Shown here piece after piece: positions 1-13,269 of a stretch of DNA of 64,000 nt; within the stretch, counting starts at the first letter, position 1; each line of letters starts with the position of its first letter. The notes under the pieces are model-generated. The model worked only from the letters and a program-made list of their open reading frames with translations, made no database searches and was not told the DNA's origin. The DNA comes from Aristolochia californica (lineage: Eukaryota; Streptophyta; Magnoliopsida; Piperales; Aristolochiaceae), in the NCBI GenBank assembly GCA_029961685.1, contig JARWKL010000014.1, positions 19,974,452 to 20,038,451 on the forward strand. Reading direction: 5' to 3'. Made by a program: the position numbers and the translations under genes.

Positions 1-3000
1 GGTCGGATATTTACCAAAGCCAAACAACCCACTTTTTTCCTAATTTAAAAAAAGTGGTACTAAAAAATCACAGATACTTTTTTGAATTATGTCTCTCAGC
101 ATTTGTGCATTTCCACTTTGGATGTTCAATTTTTTTTCAAACTTGAGTTTTCTCTCTCCCAATTTTCTGGTAAACAAAAAGATAAGGCAAATATAGATCA
201 CAACAAAATGAAAATTTTAAAGTTTATTATGTATGAAAAAAAATTGAAAACTCTAATAAATGTGAGTGTAGAAAATTATTTCACGCGCTAAAAATGAACA
301 CCAAATTTTTGCTATCCACGTTTGGCAAATTCCAGTAGTACAACCCCTAATAGCTTGGTGCAATTTTATAAGAAAGAGATTTCAAATTGATCCTAACAAG
401 TTTTAAATGTGGTAGATATGCATACAAGAAACATGTTGAAGATGAAAATGTCCTAATGATCCAAAAATTTCAAGGAGGAGAAATAATTAAATTCTCAAGT
501 TAAAGTGTGGTGGGTTATTTGCAAGAGCCAAACAACCCACTTTTTACGTATTTTACAAAAAGGGGACCTAAAAAATCACAGATAATTTTTGGAATTATCT
601 CTCTCAGCATTTGTGCATTTCCATTTTGGATGTTCAATTTTTTTTCAAACTTGACTTTTCACTCTCCCAGTTTTCTCATAAACAAAAAGATAAGGCAAAT
701 ATAGATCAAAACAAAATGAAAATTTTAGAGTTTATTATGCATGGAAAAAAAATTGCAACAATAATAAATGTGAGTGAAGAAAACTATTTCACGCACTAAA
801 AATGAACACTAAAGTTTTGTTATCCACTTTTGGGAAATTCCACTAGTACAACCCCTAATAGATTGGTGGAATTTTATAAGAAAGAGATTTCTAATTCATC
901 ATAATATGTTTTAAATATGGTGGATATGCATGCCAGAAACATATTGAAGATGCCAATTACCCAAAGATCCAAAAATTTCGAGGAGTACAAAAAATTTAAT
1001 TCTCAAGTTAACATGTGGTGGGATATTTACCTGAGCCAAACAACCCACATTTTACCTATTTTACAAAAAGAGGACCTAAAAAATCATGAAAACTTTTTGG
1101 AATTATCTCTCTCAGCATTTATGCATTTCCATTTTGGATGTTCAATTTTTTATCAAACTTGAGTTTTCATTCTCCTACTTTTCTCGTAAACAAAAAGATA
1201 AGGCAAATATAGATCACAACAAAATGAAAATTATAGATTTTATTATGTATGCAAAAAAATTTGAAAACTATAGTAAATGTGAGTGAAGAAAATTAATTGA
1301 TGCACTAAAAATGAACACCAAAGTTTTTGTTATCCACGTTTGGGAAATTCTACTCGTACAACCCCTAATAGCTTGGTGGAATTTTATAAGAAAGAGATTT
1401 CTATTTGATCCTAACATGTTTTAAATGTGGTGGATATGCTTGCCAAAACCATGTTGAAGATGAAAATGAGCTATTGATCCAAAATTTTGAGTAGAACAAA
1501 TTAAATTCCCAAGTTAACGTGCGGTAGGATATTTACTAGAGCCAAACAACCCAATTTTTGCATATTTCACAAAAAGAGGACCCAAAAAACCACAAATACT
1601 TTTTGGACTTATCTCACTCAACATTTGTGTATTTCAATTTTGGATGTTCAATTTTTCTTCAAACTTGAGTTTTCACTCTCCCAGTTTTCTCGTAAACAAA
1701 AAGATAAAGCAAATGTAGATCACAACAAAATGAAAATTTTAGAGTTTATTATGTACTCAAAAAAATGAAAACTATAATTAATGTGAGTGAATAAAATTAT
1801 TTCACGCATTAAAAATAAACACTAAAGTTTTGTTATCCACGTTTGGGAAATTCCACTAGTACAACCCCTAATAGCTTTGTGGAATTTTATACGAAAGAGA
1901 TTGCAAATTGTATCCGAACATGTTTTAAATGTGGTGGATATGCACGCCAGAACATGTTGAAGATGCAAATGATCTCTTGATCCAAAATTTTGAGGAGTAG
2001 AAAAAATTAAATTCTCAAGTTAACGCGCAGTGGGATATTTACCTAAGCAAAACATTCAACTTTTTGCCTATTTTACAAAAAGTGGACCTAAAAAATCACA
2101 GATACCTTTCGGAAATATCTCTCTCAGCATTTGTACATTTCCATTTTGGATGTGCAATTTTTTTTCAAACTTGAATTCTCATTCTCCCTGTTTTCTCGTA
2201 AACAAAAAGATAAGGCGAATATAGATCACAACAAAATGAAAATTTTAGAATTTATGGATACAAAATTTTTTTTTAAAACCATAATAAATGTGAGGGAAGA
2301 AAATTATTTCACGCACTAAAAATGAACACCAAAGATTTGTTTTCCACGTTTGCGAAATTCCACTAGTACAACCCCTAATAGCTTGGAGGAATTTTAAAAG
2401 AAAGAGATTTCTAATTGGTCCTAACATGTTTTAAATGTGGTGGATATGCATGCCAGAAACATGTTGAAGATGCAAATGACCTAATGGACCAAAAATTTCT
2501 AGGAGTACAAAAAATTAAATTCTGAAGTTAACGTGCGGTGGGATATTTTCCAAAGCCAAACAACCCACTTTTTGCCTATTTTACAAAAAGAGGACCAAAA
2601 AAATCACAGATACTTTTCGAAATTATCTCTTTCAACATTGGTGCATTTCTGTTTTGGATGTTCAATTTTTTTTCAAACTTGAGTTTTCAATCTCCCAGTT
2701 TTCTCGTAAGCAAAAAGATAAGGCAAATATAGATATCAACAAAATCAAAATTTTAGAGTTTTTCATGTATGCATAAAAATTTAAAATCTTTAATAAATGT
2801 GAGTGAAGAAAATTATTTAAGGCACTAAAAATTAACATCAAAGTTTTGTTATCCACGTTTGGGAAATCCCACTAGTACAACCCCTAATAGCATGGTAAGA
2901 AAGAGATTTCTAATTGATCCTAACATGTTTTAAATGTGGTGGAAATGCATGCCAGAAACAAGTTAAGGATGCAAATGACCTAATGATCCAAAAATTTGAA

Positions 3001-5059
3001 GGAGTAGAAAAAATTAAATTCTCAAGTTAACGTGTTGTGGGATATTTACCAGAGCCAAACAACCAACTTTTTGACGATTTTACAAAATGAGGATCTAAAA
3101 AATCACAGATACTATTTGGAATTATCTCTCTCAATATTTGGGCATTTCCTTTTTGGATGTTCAATTTTTTTTCAAACATGGGTTTTCACTCTCCCAATTT
3201 TCTCGTAAACATAAAGATAAGGCAAATATAGATCACAAAAAAATGAAAATTTTAGAGTTTATGTATCTTAAAAAATTTGAAAACTATAGTAAATGTGAGA
3301 GAAGAAAATTATTTCACGCACTAAAGATGAACACCAAAGTTTTGTTACCCACGTTTGGGAAATTCCACTTCTACAACCCCTAATAGCTTGGTGGAATTTT
3401 ATAAGAAAGAGATTTGTAATTGATCCTAACAAGTTTTAAATATGATGGATATTCATGCCAGAAACATGTTGAAGATGTAAATGTCCTAATGATCCAAAAT
3501 TTTGAAGGAGTAAAAAAAATTAAATTCTTAAGTTAACGTGCGGTGGGATATTTACCAGAGCCAAACAACCAACTTTTTGCCTATTTTAAAAGAAGCGTAC
3601 CTAAAAAATCACAAATACTTTTTGGAATTATCTCTCTCATCATTTGTGCATTCCCATTTTGGATGTTGAATTATTTTTCAAACATGGGTTTTCACTCTCC
3701 CAGTTTTCTCGTAAACAAAAATATAAGGCAAATATAGATCACAAAAAAATAAAAATTTTAGAGTTTATATATGCTAAAAAATTTGAAAACTATAATAAAT
3801 GTGAGAGAAAATAATTATTTCACGCACTAAAAATGAACACAAAAGTTTTATGAGCCACGTTCGGGAAAATCCACTAGTACAACCCCTAATAGCTTCGTGG
3901 AATTTTATAAGAAAGAGATTTCTAATAGATCCTAACATGTTTTAAATGTGGTGGATATGCATGCCAGAAACATGTTGAAGGTGCAAATGACCTAGTGATC
4001 CAAAAATTTCAAAGAGTAGAAAAATTAAATTCTCAAGTTAACGTACGGTGGGATATTTACCAGAGCAAAACAACCTATTTTTTACCTATTTTACAAAAAG
4101 CGGACCAAGAAAATCACAGACACTTTTTGGAATTATCTCTCTCAGCATTTGTGAATTTCCATTTGGTATGTTCAATTTTTTTTCAAATTTGGGTTTTCAC
4201 TCTCCAAGTTTTCTTGTAAACAAAAAGATCAGGCAAATATAGATCACAACAAAATTAAAATTTTTGAGTTAATGTGTGCAAAACAATTTGAAAACTATAA
4301 TAAATGTGAATGAAGAAAATTATTTCACATACTAAAAATGAACACCAAATTTTTGTTATCCACGTTTAGCAAATTCCACTAGTACAACCCCTAATAGCTT
4401 GGTGCAATTTTATAAGAAAGAGATTTCTAATTGATCCTAACATATTTTAAATGTGGTGGATAAGCATGCCAGAAACATGTTGAAGATGCAATTGACCTAA
4501 TGATCCAAAAATTTCGAGTAGAAAAAATTAAATTCTCAAGTTAACGTGCGGTGGGATATGTACCATAGCCAAACAACCCACTTTTTGCCTATTTTACAAA
4601 AAGCGGACCTAAAAAATCACATATACTTTTTTGAATTATATCTCTCAGCATTTGTGCATTTCCTTTTTGGTTGTTCAATTTTTTTTCAAACTTGGGTTTT
4701 CACTCTCCCAGTTTTGTCGGAAACTAAAAGATAAGGCAAATATAGATGACAACAAAATGAAAATTTTAGAGTTTATATATGCAAAAAATTTTGAAAACTA
4801 TGATAAATGTGAGTGAAGAAAATTATTTCACGCACTAAAAATGATCCCCAATGTTTTGTTATCCACATTTGGGAAATTCCATTACTACAACCCCAAATAG
4901 CTTGGTGGAATTTTATAAGAAAAAGATTTCTAATTGATCCTAACATGTTTTAAATGTGGTGGATATGTCTAAAAGAAACAAGTTGATGATGCAAATGACG
5001 CAATGATCCAAAAATTTCATGGAGTAGTCAAAATTAAATTCTCAAGTTAACGTGTGTTG
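1..5059 (+). repeat. Array section 1: ten ordinary monomers
   Basis: Units start at 5, 513, 1021, 1527, 2033, 2541, 3040, 3546, 4051 and 4554. The window opens inside the array, so the array extends to the left. Lengths are 499-508 bp. Both size classes occur: TTTATTATG in the first four, mostly TTTATG from 2033 on. The unit at 2541 shares rare variants (TCTTTCAACATTGGTGCAT, TTCTAGGAGT, CGAAATTATC) with the unit at 16319, 13.8 kb away, so the two are close relatives. I see no higher-order period in this section and no other kind of sequence. Confidence 0.9.
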
Positions 5060-7086
5060 GGATATATACTAAAGCCAAACAACCCACTTTTCACCTATTT
5101 TACAAAAAAGTGGACCTAAAAAATCACAAATACTTTTTGGAACTATCTCTCTCAGCATTTTTACATGTCCATTTTGGATGTTCAATTTTCTTTCAAACTT
5201 GAGTTTTCACTCTCCCAGTTTTCTTATCAACAAAAAGATAAGGCAAATATAAATCACAAAAAAATGAAAATTTTAGAGTTTATTATGTATGCAAAAAAAT
5301 TTGAAAACTATAATAAATGTGAGTGAAGAAAATTATTTCACACACTAAAAATGAACACCAATGTTTTGTTATCTACGTTTGGGAAATTCTGCTAGTACAA
5401 CCCCTAATAGCTTGGTGGAATTAGATAAGAAAGAGATTTCTAATTGATCCTAGAATGTTTTAAATGTGGTGGATAAGCATGTCAGAAACATGTTGAAGAT
5501 GCAAATGACCTAATCATCCAAAATTTTCGAGTAGAAAAAATTAAATTCTCAAGTTAACGTGCGGTGGGATATTTACTAGAGCCAAACAACCCACTTTTTG
5601 CCTATTTTAAAAAAAGCGGACGAAAACAAATCACATATACTATTTGGAATTATCTCTCTCATCATTTGTGCATTTCCATTTTGGATGATCGATTTTTTTC
5701 AAAATTGAGTTTTCACTCTCCCTGTTTTCTCGTAAACAAAAAGAAAAGGCAAATATAGATCACAACAAAATGAAAATTTTAGATTTTATTATGTATGCAA
5801 AATAATTTGAAAACTATAATAAATATGAGTGAAGAAAATTATTTCACGGACTAAAAATGAACACCAAAGTTTTGTTATCCACGTTTGGGAAATTCCACTA
5901 GTACAACCCCTTATAGCTTGGTGGAATTTTATAAGAAATATATTTCTAATTGATCCTAACTTGTTTTAAATGTGGTTGATAGGCATGCCAGAAACATGTT
6001 GTAGAAGGAAATGTCCTAATGATCCAAAGTTTTAAAGGAGTTGAAAAAATTAATTCTTAAGTTAACGTGCGGTGGGATATTTACCAGAGCCATACTACCC
6101 ACTTTTTGCGTATTTTACAAAAAGCGGACCTAAAAAATCATAGATACTTTTTGGAATTATATCTCTCAACGTTTGTGCATTTCCTTTTTGGATCTTCAAT
6201 TTTTTTTCAAACTTGAGTTTTCTCTCTCACTGTTTTCACGTAAACAAAAAGATGAAGGAAAAATAGATCACAACAAAATGAAAATTTTAGATTTTATTAT
6301 TTATGCATAAAAATTTGAAAACTATAATAAATGTGAGTGAAGAAAATTATTTAACGCACTAAAAATGAACACCAAAGTTTTGTTATCCACGTTTTGGAAA
6401 TTCCACTAGTACAACATAATAGCTTGGTGGAATTTTATAAGAAAGAGATTTCTAATTGATCCTAACATGTTTTAAATGTGGTGGATATGCATGCCAGAAA
6501 CATGTTGAAGATGAAAATGACCAAATGATCCAGAAATTTCAATGAGTAGAAAAAATTAAATTCTCAAGTTTACGTGCGGTGGGATATTTACCGAAGCCAA
6601 ACAATCTACTCTTTGCCTATTTCACAAAAAGTGGACCTAAAATATCACAGATACCGTTTGGAATTATCTCTCTCAGTATTTGACCATTACCATTTTCGAC
6701 GTTCAATTTTTTTTCAAACATGGGTTTGCTCTCTCCCTGTTTTCTCGTAAACAAAAAGATAAGGCAAATATAGATCACAAAAAAATAAAAATTTTAGAGT
6801 TTATGTAGGCAAAAAAATTTGAAAACTATAATAAATATGAGTGAAGAAAATTATTTCACGCACTAAAAATGAACACCAAAGTTTTGTTATCCACGTTTGG
6901 GAAATTACACTAGTGCACCGCTAATAGCATGGTGGATATTTATAAGAAAGAGATTTCTAATTGATCCTAACATGTTTTAAATGTGGTGGATGTGGATGCC
7001 ATAAACATGTTGGAGATGCAAATGACCAATTGATTCAAAAATTTCAAGGAAAAGAAATAATTAAATTTCCAAGTTAACGTGCGGTG
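5060..7086 (+). repeat. Array section 2: four-unit block, copy 1
   Basis: Units start at 5060, 5567, 6075 and 6582. The block is matched by 10220-13269. Shared private variants are: GATATATACT at the unit start with TAGTCAAAATTAAATT just upstream (5028 and 10190); CGGACGAAAA and TTTCACGGACTAAAAATG in the next unit; AACTACCCAC / TACTACCCAC in the third; TGCATAAAAATTTG with a shortened ACAACATAATAGC / ACAACCTAATAGC; and CAAACAATCTACT with TATTTCAC in the last. The offset is about 5160 bp at the left and about 6183 bp at the right, so copy 2 carries two additional monomers. Confidence 0.8.
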
Positions 7087-10000
7087 GCATATTTACATGT
7101 ACAAAACAACCCACTTTTGCTTATTTTACAAAGAATGGACCTAAAAAATCACAGATACTTTTCGGAATTATCTCTCTTAGCATTTTTGCATTTACATTTT
7201 GGATGTTCAATTTTTTTTCAAACTTGAGTTTTCACTCTCCCAGTTTTCTCGTAAACAAAAAGATAAGGCAAATATTGATCACAAAAAAATGAAAATTTTA
7301 GAGTTTATGTAAGCAAAAAAATTTCAAAACTATAATAAATGTGAGAGAAGAAAATTATTTCACGCACTAAAAATGAACACCAAAGTTTTGTTATCCACGT
7401 TTGGGAAATTCCTCTAGTACAAGCCCTAATAGGTTGGGGGAATTTTATAAGAAAGTGATTTCTAATTGATTCTAATATGTTTTAAATGTGGTGGATATGA
7501 ATGCCTGAAACATGTTGAAGACGTAAATGACCTAATGATCCAAAATTTTCAAGGAGTAGAAAAAATTAAATTCTCAAGTTAATGTGCGGTGGGATATTTA
7601 CCAGAGCCAAACAACCCTCTTTTTGCCTATTTTATAAAAAGTGGATCTAAAAAATCACAGTTACTTTTTGGAATTATCTCTCTCAGCATTTGACCATTTC
7701 CATTTTGGATGTTTAATTTTTTTTCAAACTTGGGTTTTCACTCTCCCATTTTTCTCATAAAAAAAAGACAGGACAAATATAGATCACAACAAAATGAAAA
7801 TTTTAGAGTTTATGTATGCTAAAAAATTTGAAAACTATAACAAATGTGAGTTAAGAAAATTATTTCACACACTAAAAATGAACACTAAAGTTTTGTTTTC
7901 CACGTTTGTGAAATTTCACTAGTACAACTCCTAATAGCTTGGTGGAATTTTATAAGATAGAGATTTCTAATTGATCCTAACATGTTTTAAATGTGGTGGA
8001 TATACATGCCAGAAACATGTTGAAGATGCAAATGACATAATGCTTCAAAAATTAAATTTTACCCGAGCCAAACAATCCACTTTTTGCCTATTTCACAAAA
8101 AGCGGACCCAAAAAAATCAAAGACACTGTTTGGAATTATCTCTGTCAGCATTAGTGCATTTCCATTTTGGATGTTCAATTTTTTTTCAAACATGGGTTTG
8201 CACTCTCCCAGTTTTCTCGTAAAAAAATATATCAGGTAGATATAGATCACAAAAAAATGAAAATTTTAGAGTTTATGTATGCAAAAATATTTGAAAACTA
8301 TAATAAATTTGAGAGAAGAAAATTATTTCACGCACTAAAAATGAACACCAAATTTTTGTTATCCACGTTTGGAAAATTCCACTTGTACAACCCCTAATAG
8401 CTTGGTGGAATTTTATAAAAAGACTTTTCTAATTGATCCTAACATGTTTTTAATGTGGTAGATATGCATGCCAGAAACATGTTGAAGACGCAAATGACCT
8501 AATGATCCAAAAATTTCTAGGTGTAGAAAAAATTAAATTCTCAAGTTAACGTGCGGTGGGATATTTACCACAACCCACTTTTTGCCTATTTTAAAAAAAG
8601 CGGACCAAAAAAATCACAGATAGTTTTTGGAATTATCTCTTTCAGCATTGGTGCATTTCCATTTTGGGTGTTCAATTTTATTTGAAACATGAGTTTTCAC
8701 TCTCTCAGTTTTCTTGTAAACAAAAAGATTAGGTAAATATAGAACACAACAAAATGAAAATTTTAGAGTTTATGAATGCAAAAAAAATTGAAAACTACAA
8801 TAAATGTGAGTGATGAAAATTATTTAACGCACTAAAAATGAACACCAATGTTTTGTTATCAACATTTGGGAAATTCCACTAGTACAACCCCTAATAGCTT
8901 GGTAGAATTTTATAAGAAAGATATTCCTAATTGAATGTAACATATTTTAAATGTGGTGGATATGCATGCGAGAAACATGTTTAAGATGTAAATGTCCTAA
9001 AGAACCAAAATGTCAAGGAGTAGAAAAAAATTAATTCTCATGTTAACGTGCGGTGGGATACTTGCCAGAGCCAAACAACCCACTTTTTGCCTATTTTACA
9101 AATAGCGGACAAAAAAAATCACATATACTTTTTAGAATTATCTCTTTCAGCATTTTTGGATTTCCATTTTGGATGTTCAATTTTTTTTCAAAATTGGGTT
9201 TTCACTCTCCCAGTTTTCTCGTAAACAAAAAGATAAGTCAAATATATATCAAAACAAAATGAAAATTTTAGAGTTCTGTATGCAAAAAAATTTGAAAACT
9301 ATAATTAATGTGAGTGAAGAAAATTATTTCATGCATTAAAAATGAACAACAAAGTTTTGCTAGCCACTTTTGGGAAATTCCACTAGTACAACCCCTAATA
9401 GCTTCGTGGAATTTTATAAGAAAGAGATTTCTAATTGATCCTAACATGTTTTAAATGTGGTGGATATGCAACCTAGAAACATGTTGAAGACGCAAATGAC
9501 CTAATGATCCAAAAATTTCAAGGAGTTGAAACAAAAGTTCTCAAGTTTACGTGCGGTGAGATATTTAAGAGAGCCAAACAACCCACTTTTTGCCTATTTT
9601 ACATTAAGCGGATCTAAAAAATCACAGATGCGTGTTGGAATTATCTCTCTCAGCATTTTTGAATATCCATTTGGGATGTTCAATTTTTTTTCAAACATGG
9701 TTTTGCTCTCTCCCAGTTTTCTCATAAACAAGAAGATAAGGCAAATATAGATCACAAAAAAATGAAAATTGAAGAGTTTATGTAGGCAAAAAATTTTGAA
9801 AACTATAATAAATGTCAGTGAAGAAAATTATTTCACGCATTTAAAATTGACACCAAAGTTTTGTTATCCACGTTTGTAAAATTCCACTAGAACAACAACT
9901 AATAGCATGGTGGAATTTTATAAGAAAGACATTTCTAATTGATCCTAACATGTTTTAAATGTGGTGGATATGTAACCTAGAAATCTCTTTCTTATTAAAA

Positions 10001-10219
10001 ATTGACACCAAAGTTTTGTTATCCACGTTTGGGAAATTCCACTAGTACAACCCCAAATAGCTTGGTGGAATTTTAAAAGAAAGAGATTTCTAATTGATCC
10101 TAACATGTTTTAAATGTGGTGGATATGCCTGAAAGAATTAAGTTGATGATGCAAATGATGTAATGATCCAAAAATTTCAAGGGGTAGTCAAAATTAAATT
10201 CTCAAGTTAACGTGTGGTG
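7087..10219 (+). repeat. Array section 3: six units, two rearranged
   Basis: Units start at 7087, 7592, about 8061, 8549, 9056 and 9559. The unit near 8061 lost roughly 40 bp across its left boundary: AAAATTAAATT runs straight into TTACCCGAGCC, removing CTCAAGTTAACGTGCGGTGGGATA and part of the upstream stretch. The unit at 8549 lost GAGCCAAA (ATTTACCACAACCCAC). The unit at 9559 is 661 bp long because about 150 bp of its right half are present twice (see the template-switch entry). The unit near 8061 resembles that at 13775 (GACACTGTTTGGAATT, AACAATCCAC, TTCCACTTGTACAAC). Confidence 0.85.
9837..10125 (+). repeat. Partial duplication with inverted 16-bp junction
   Basis: The stretch from about 9841 (TTAAAATTGACACC) to 9979 is repeated from about 9996 (TTAAAAATTGACACC) onward. 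Between the two copies lies 9980-9995, GAAATCTCTTTCTTAT, the exact reverse complement of the monomer's own ATAAGAAAGAGATTTC. The first copy is continuous up to CCTAGAAA, which overlaps the inverted piece by GAAA. The preceding unit (about 9470) shows the undisturbed CCTAGAAACATGTTG. Both copies share the uncommon AATTGACACC instead of AATGAACACC, so the second was templated locally. The layout suggests two strand switches during replication or repair. Confidence 0.85.
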
Positions 10220-13200
10220 GGATATATACTAGAGCCAAACAACCCACTTTTTGCCTCTTTTATAAAAAAGCGGACCTAAAAAATCACAGAAACTTTTTGT
10301 AATTATCTCTCTCAGCGTTTCTGCATTTCCATTTTGGATGTTCAATTTTCTTTCAAACTTGAGTTTTCACTCTCCCTGTTTTCTCATAAACAAAAGATAG
10401 GGCAAATATAGATCACAACAAAATGAAAATTTTAGAGTTTATTATGTATGAAAATTTTTTGGAAAACAATAATAAATGCGAGTGAAGAAAATTATTTCAC
10501 GCACTAAAAATGAACACCAATGTTTTGTTATCCACGTTTGGGAAATTCCAATAGTACAACCCCTAATAGCTTGGTGGAATTTTATAAGAAAGAGATTTCT
10601 AATTGATCCTAGCATGTTTTAAATGTGGTGGATATGCATGCCAGAAACATGTTGAAGATGCAAATGACGTAAACATCCAAAATTTTCTAGGAGAAGAAAA
10701 AATTAAATTCTCAAGTTAACGTGCGGTGGGATATTTACTAGAGCCAAACAACCCACTTTTTTCCTATTTTAAAAAAAGCGGACGAAAAAAAATCTCAGAT
10801 ACTTTTTGGAATTATCTGTCTATTCATTTGTGCATTTCCATTTTGGATGTTCGATTTTATTTCAAAATTGAGTTTTCACTCTCCCTGTTTTCTCGTAAAC
10901 AAAAAGATAAGGCAAATATCGATCACAACAAAATGAAAATTTTAGATTTTATTATGTATGAAAAATAATTTGAAAACTATAATAAATGTGAGTGAAGAAA
11001 ATTATTTCACGGACTAAAAATGAACACCAAAGTTTTGTTATCCATGTTTGAGAAATTCCACTAGTACAACCCTAATAGCTTGGTGGAATTTTATAAGATA
11101 GAGATTTCTAATTGATCCTAACATGTTTAAAATGTAGTGGATAGGCATGCCAGAAACATGTTGAAGAAGTAAATATTTTAATTATCTAAAATTTTTAAGG
11201 AGTACAAAAATTTAAATTCTCAAGTTAACATGCGGTGGGATATTTACCAGAGCCAAACTACCCACTTTTTGCCTATTTTACAAAAAGTGGACCTAAAAAA
11301 TCACATATACTTTTTGGAATTATCTCTCTCAGCATTTTTGCATTTCTATTTTGAATGTTTAATAATTTTTTTTCAAACTTGAGTTTTCACTCACCTAGTT
11401 TTCTCATAAACAAAAAGATAAGGCAAATATACATCACAACAAAAACGAAAATTTTAAAGTTTATGTTTGCAAAAAAATTAGAAAACTAAAATAAATGTGA
11501 GTGAAGAAAATTATTTCAGACATTAAAAATGAACACCAAAATTTTGTTATTCACGTTGGGGAAATTCCACTAGTGCAACCCCAAATAGCTTGGTGGAATT
11601 TTATAAGAAAGAGATTTCTAATTCATCCTAACATGCTTTGAATTTAGTGGATATGCATGCCAAAAACATGTTGAAAATGCAAATGATGTAATGATCCAAA
11701 AATTTCAAGGAGTAGAAAAAATTAAATTTTCAAGTTAACTTGCGGTGGGATATTTACCAGAGGCAAACAACCCACTTTTTGCCTATTTTACAAAAAGCGG
11801 ACCTAAAAAATCACAGATACTTTTTGGAATTATCTCTCTCAACATTTGTGCATTTCCATTTTGGATGTTCAATTTTTTTATTTTAAACTTGAGTTTTCAC
11901 TCTCCCAGTTTTCTCGTAAACAAAAAGATAAGGCAAATATTTCTCACAACAAAAATAAAAATTTCAGAGTTTATGTATGCAAAAAAATTTGAAAACTAAA
12001 ATAAATGTGAGTTAAGAAAATTATTTCACGCACTAAAAATGAACACCAAAGTATTGTTATCCATGTTGGGGAAATTCCACTAGTACAACCCTAATGGCTT
12101 GGTGGAATTTTATAAGAAAGAGATTTTCAATTGATCCAGACATGTTTTAAATGTGGTGGATATGTATGCCAGGAACATAATGAAGATGCAAATGACCTAA
12201 TGATCCAAAAATTTCAAGGAGTAGAAAAAATTAAATTCTCAACTTAATGTGCGGTGGGATATTTACGAGAGCCAAACAACACACTTTTTGCCCGTTTTAC
12301 AAAAAGCGGACCTAAAAAATCACAGATACTTTTTGGAATTATCTCCCTCAGCATTTGCGCATTTCCTTTTTCGATGTTCATTTTTTTTTTCAAACTTGAG
12401 TTTTCACTCTCCCTGTTTTCTCGTAAATAAAAAGATGAGGATAATATAGATCACTACAAAATGAAAATTTAAGAGTTTATTATGGGTGCATAAAAATTTG
12501 AAAACTATAATAAATGTGATTGAAGAAAATTATTTACTTCATTCAAAATGAACACCAAAGTTTTGTTATCCACGTTTTGGAAATTCCACAAGTACAACCT
12601 AATAGCTTGGTGGAATTTTAAAAGAAAGAGATTTCTAATTGATCCTAACATGTTTTCAATGTGGTGGATATGCATGCCAGAAACAAGTTGAAGACGCATA
12701 TGACCTAATGATCCAAAAACTTCTAGGAGTAGAAAAAATTGAATTCTCAAGTTAACGTGCGGTGGGATATTTACCAGAGCCAAACAATCTACTTTTTGCC
12801 TATTTCACAAAAAACGGACCTAAAAAATCATAGATACTGTTTGGAATTATCTCTGTGAGCATTTGTGCATTTCCTTTTTGGATGTTCAATTTTTTTTCTA
12901 ACAAGGGTTTGCCTTCTCCCAATTTTCTCATAAACAAAAAGATAAGGCAAATATAGATCACAAATAAATGAAAATTTTAAAGTTGATCTATGCAAAAAAA
13001 ATTGAAAACTATAATAAATGTGAGTGAAGAAAATTATTTCACGCACTAAAAATGAACACCAAAGTATTGTTATCCACGTTCAGGAAATTCCACTAGTACA
13101 ACCCCTAATAGCTTGGTGGAAATTTATAAGAAAGAGATTTCTAATTGATCCTAACATGTCTTAAATGTGGTGGATATGCATGCCAGAAACATGTTGAAGG

Positions 13201-13269
13201 TTCAAATGACCTAATGATCCAAAAATTTCAATGAGTAGAAAAAATTAAATTCTCAAGTTTACGTGCGTG
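10220..13269 (+). repeat. Array section 4: block copy 2 with two extra units
   Basis: Units start at 10220, 10729, 11238, 11748, 12257 and 12765. This is the counterpart of 5060-7086 (variants listed there). The third and fourth units (11238 and 11748) share an altered T tract region, TTTAATAATTTT and TTTTTTTATTTT, and GAAAACTAAAATAAATGTGAG. The right part of the block resumes matching copy 1 at 12257 (AAAAAGATGAGGATAATAT versus AAAAAGATGAAGGAAAAAT). Lengths are 505-510 bp. Confidence 0.8.

Noticed and set aside
12505..13046. Minus-strand open frames beginning MLGSIRNLFLIKFHQAIRGC and similar
   Set aside because: These are antisense translations of the conserved CTAATAGCTTGGTGG...GATCCTAACATG segment, found in many units with random ends.
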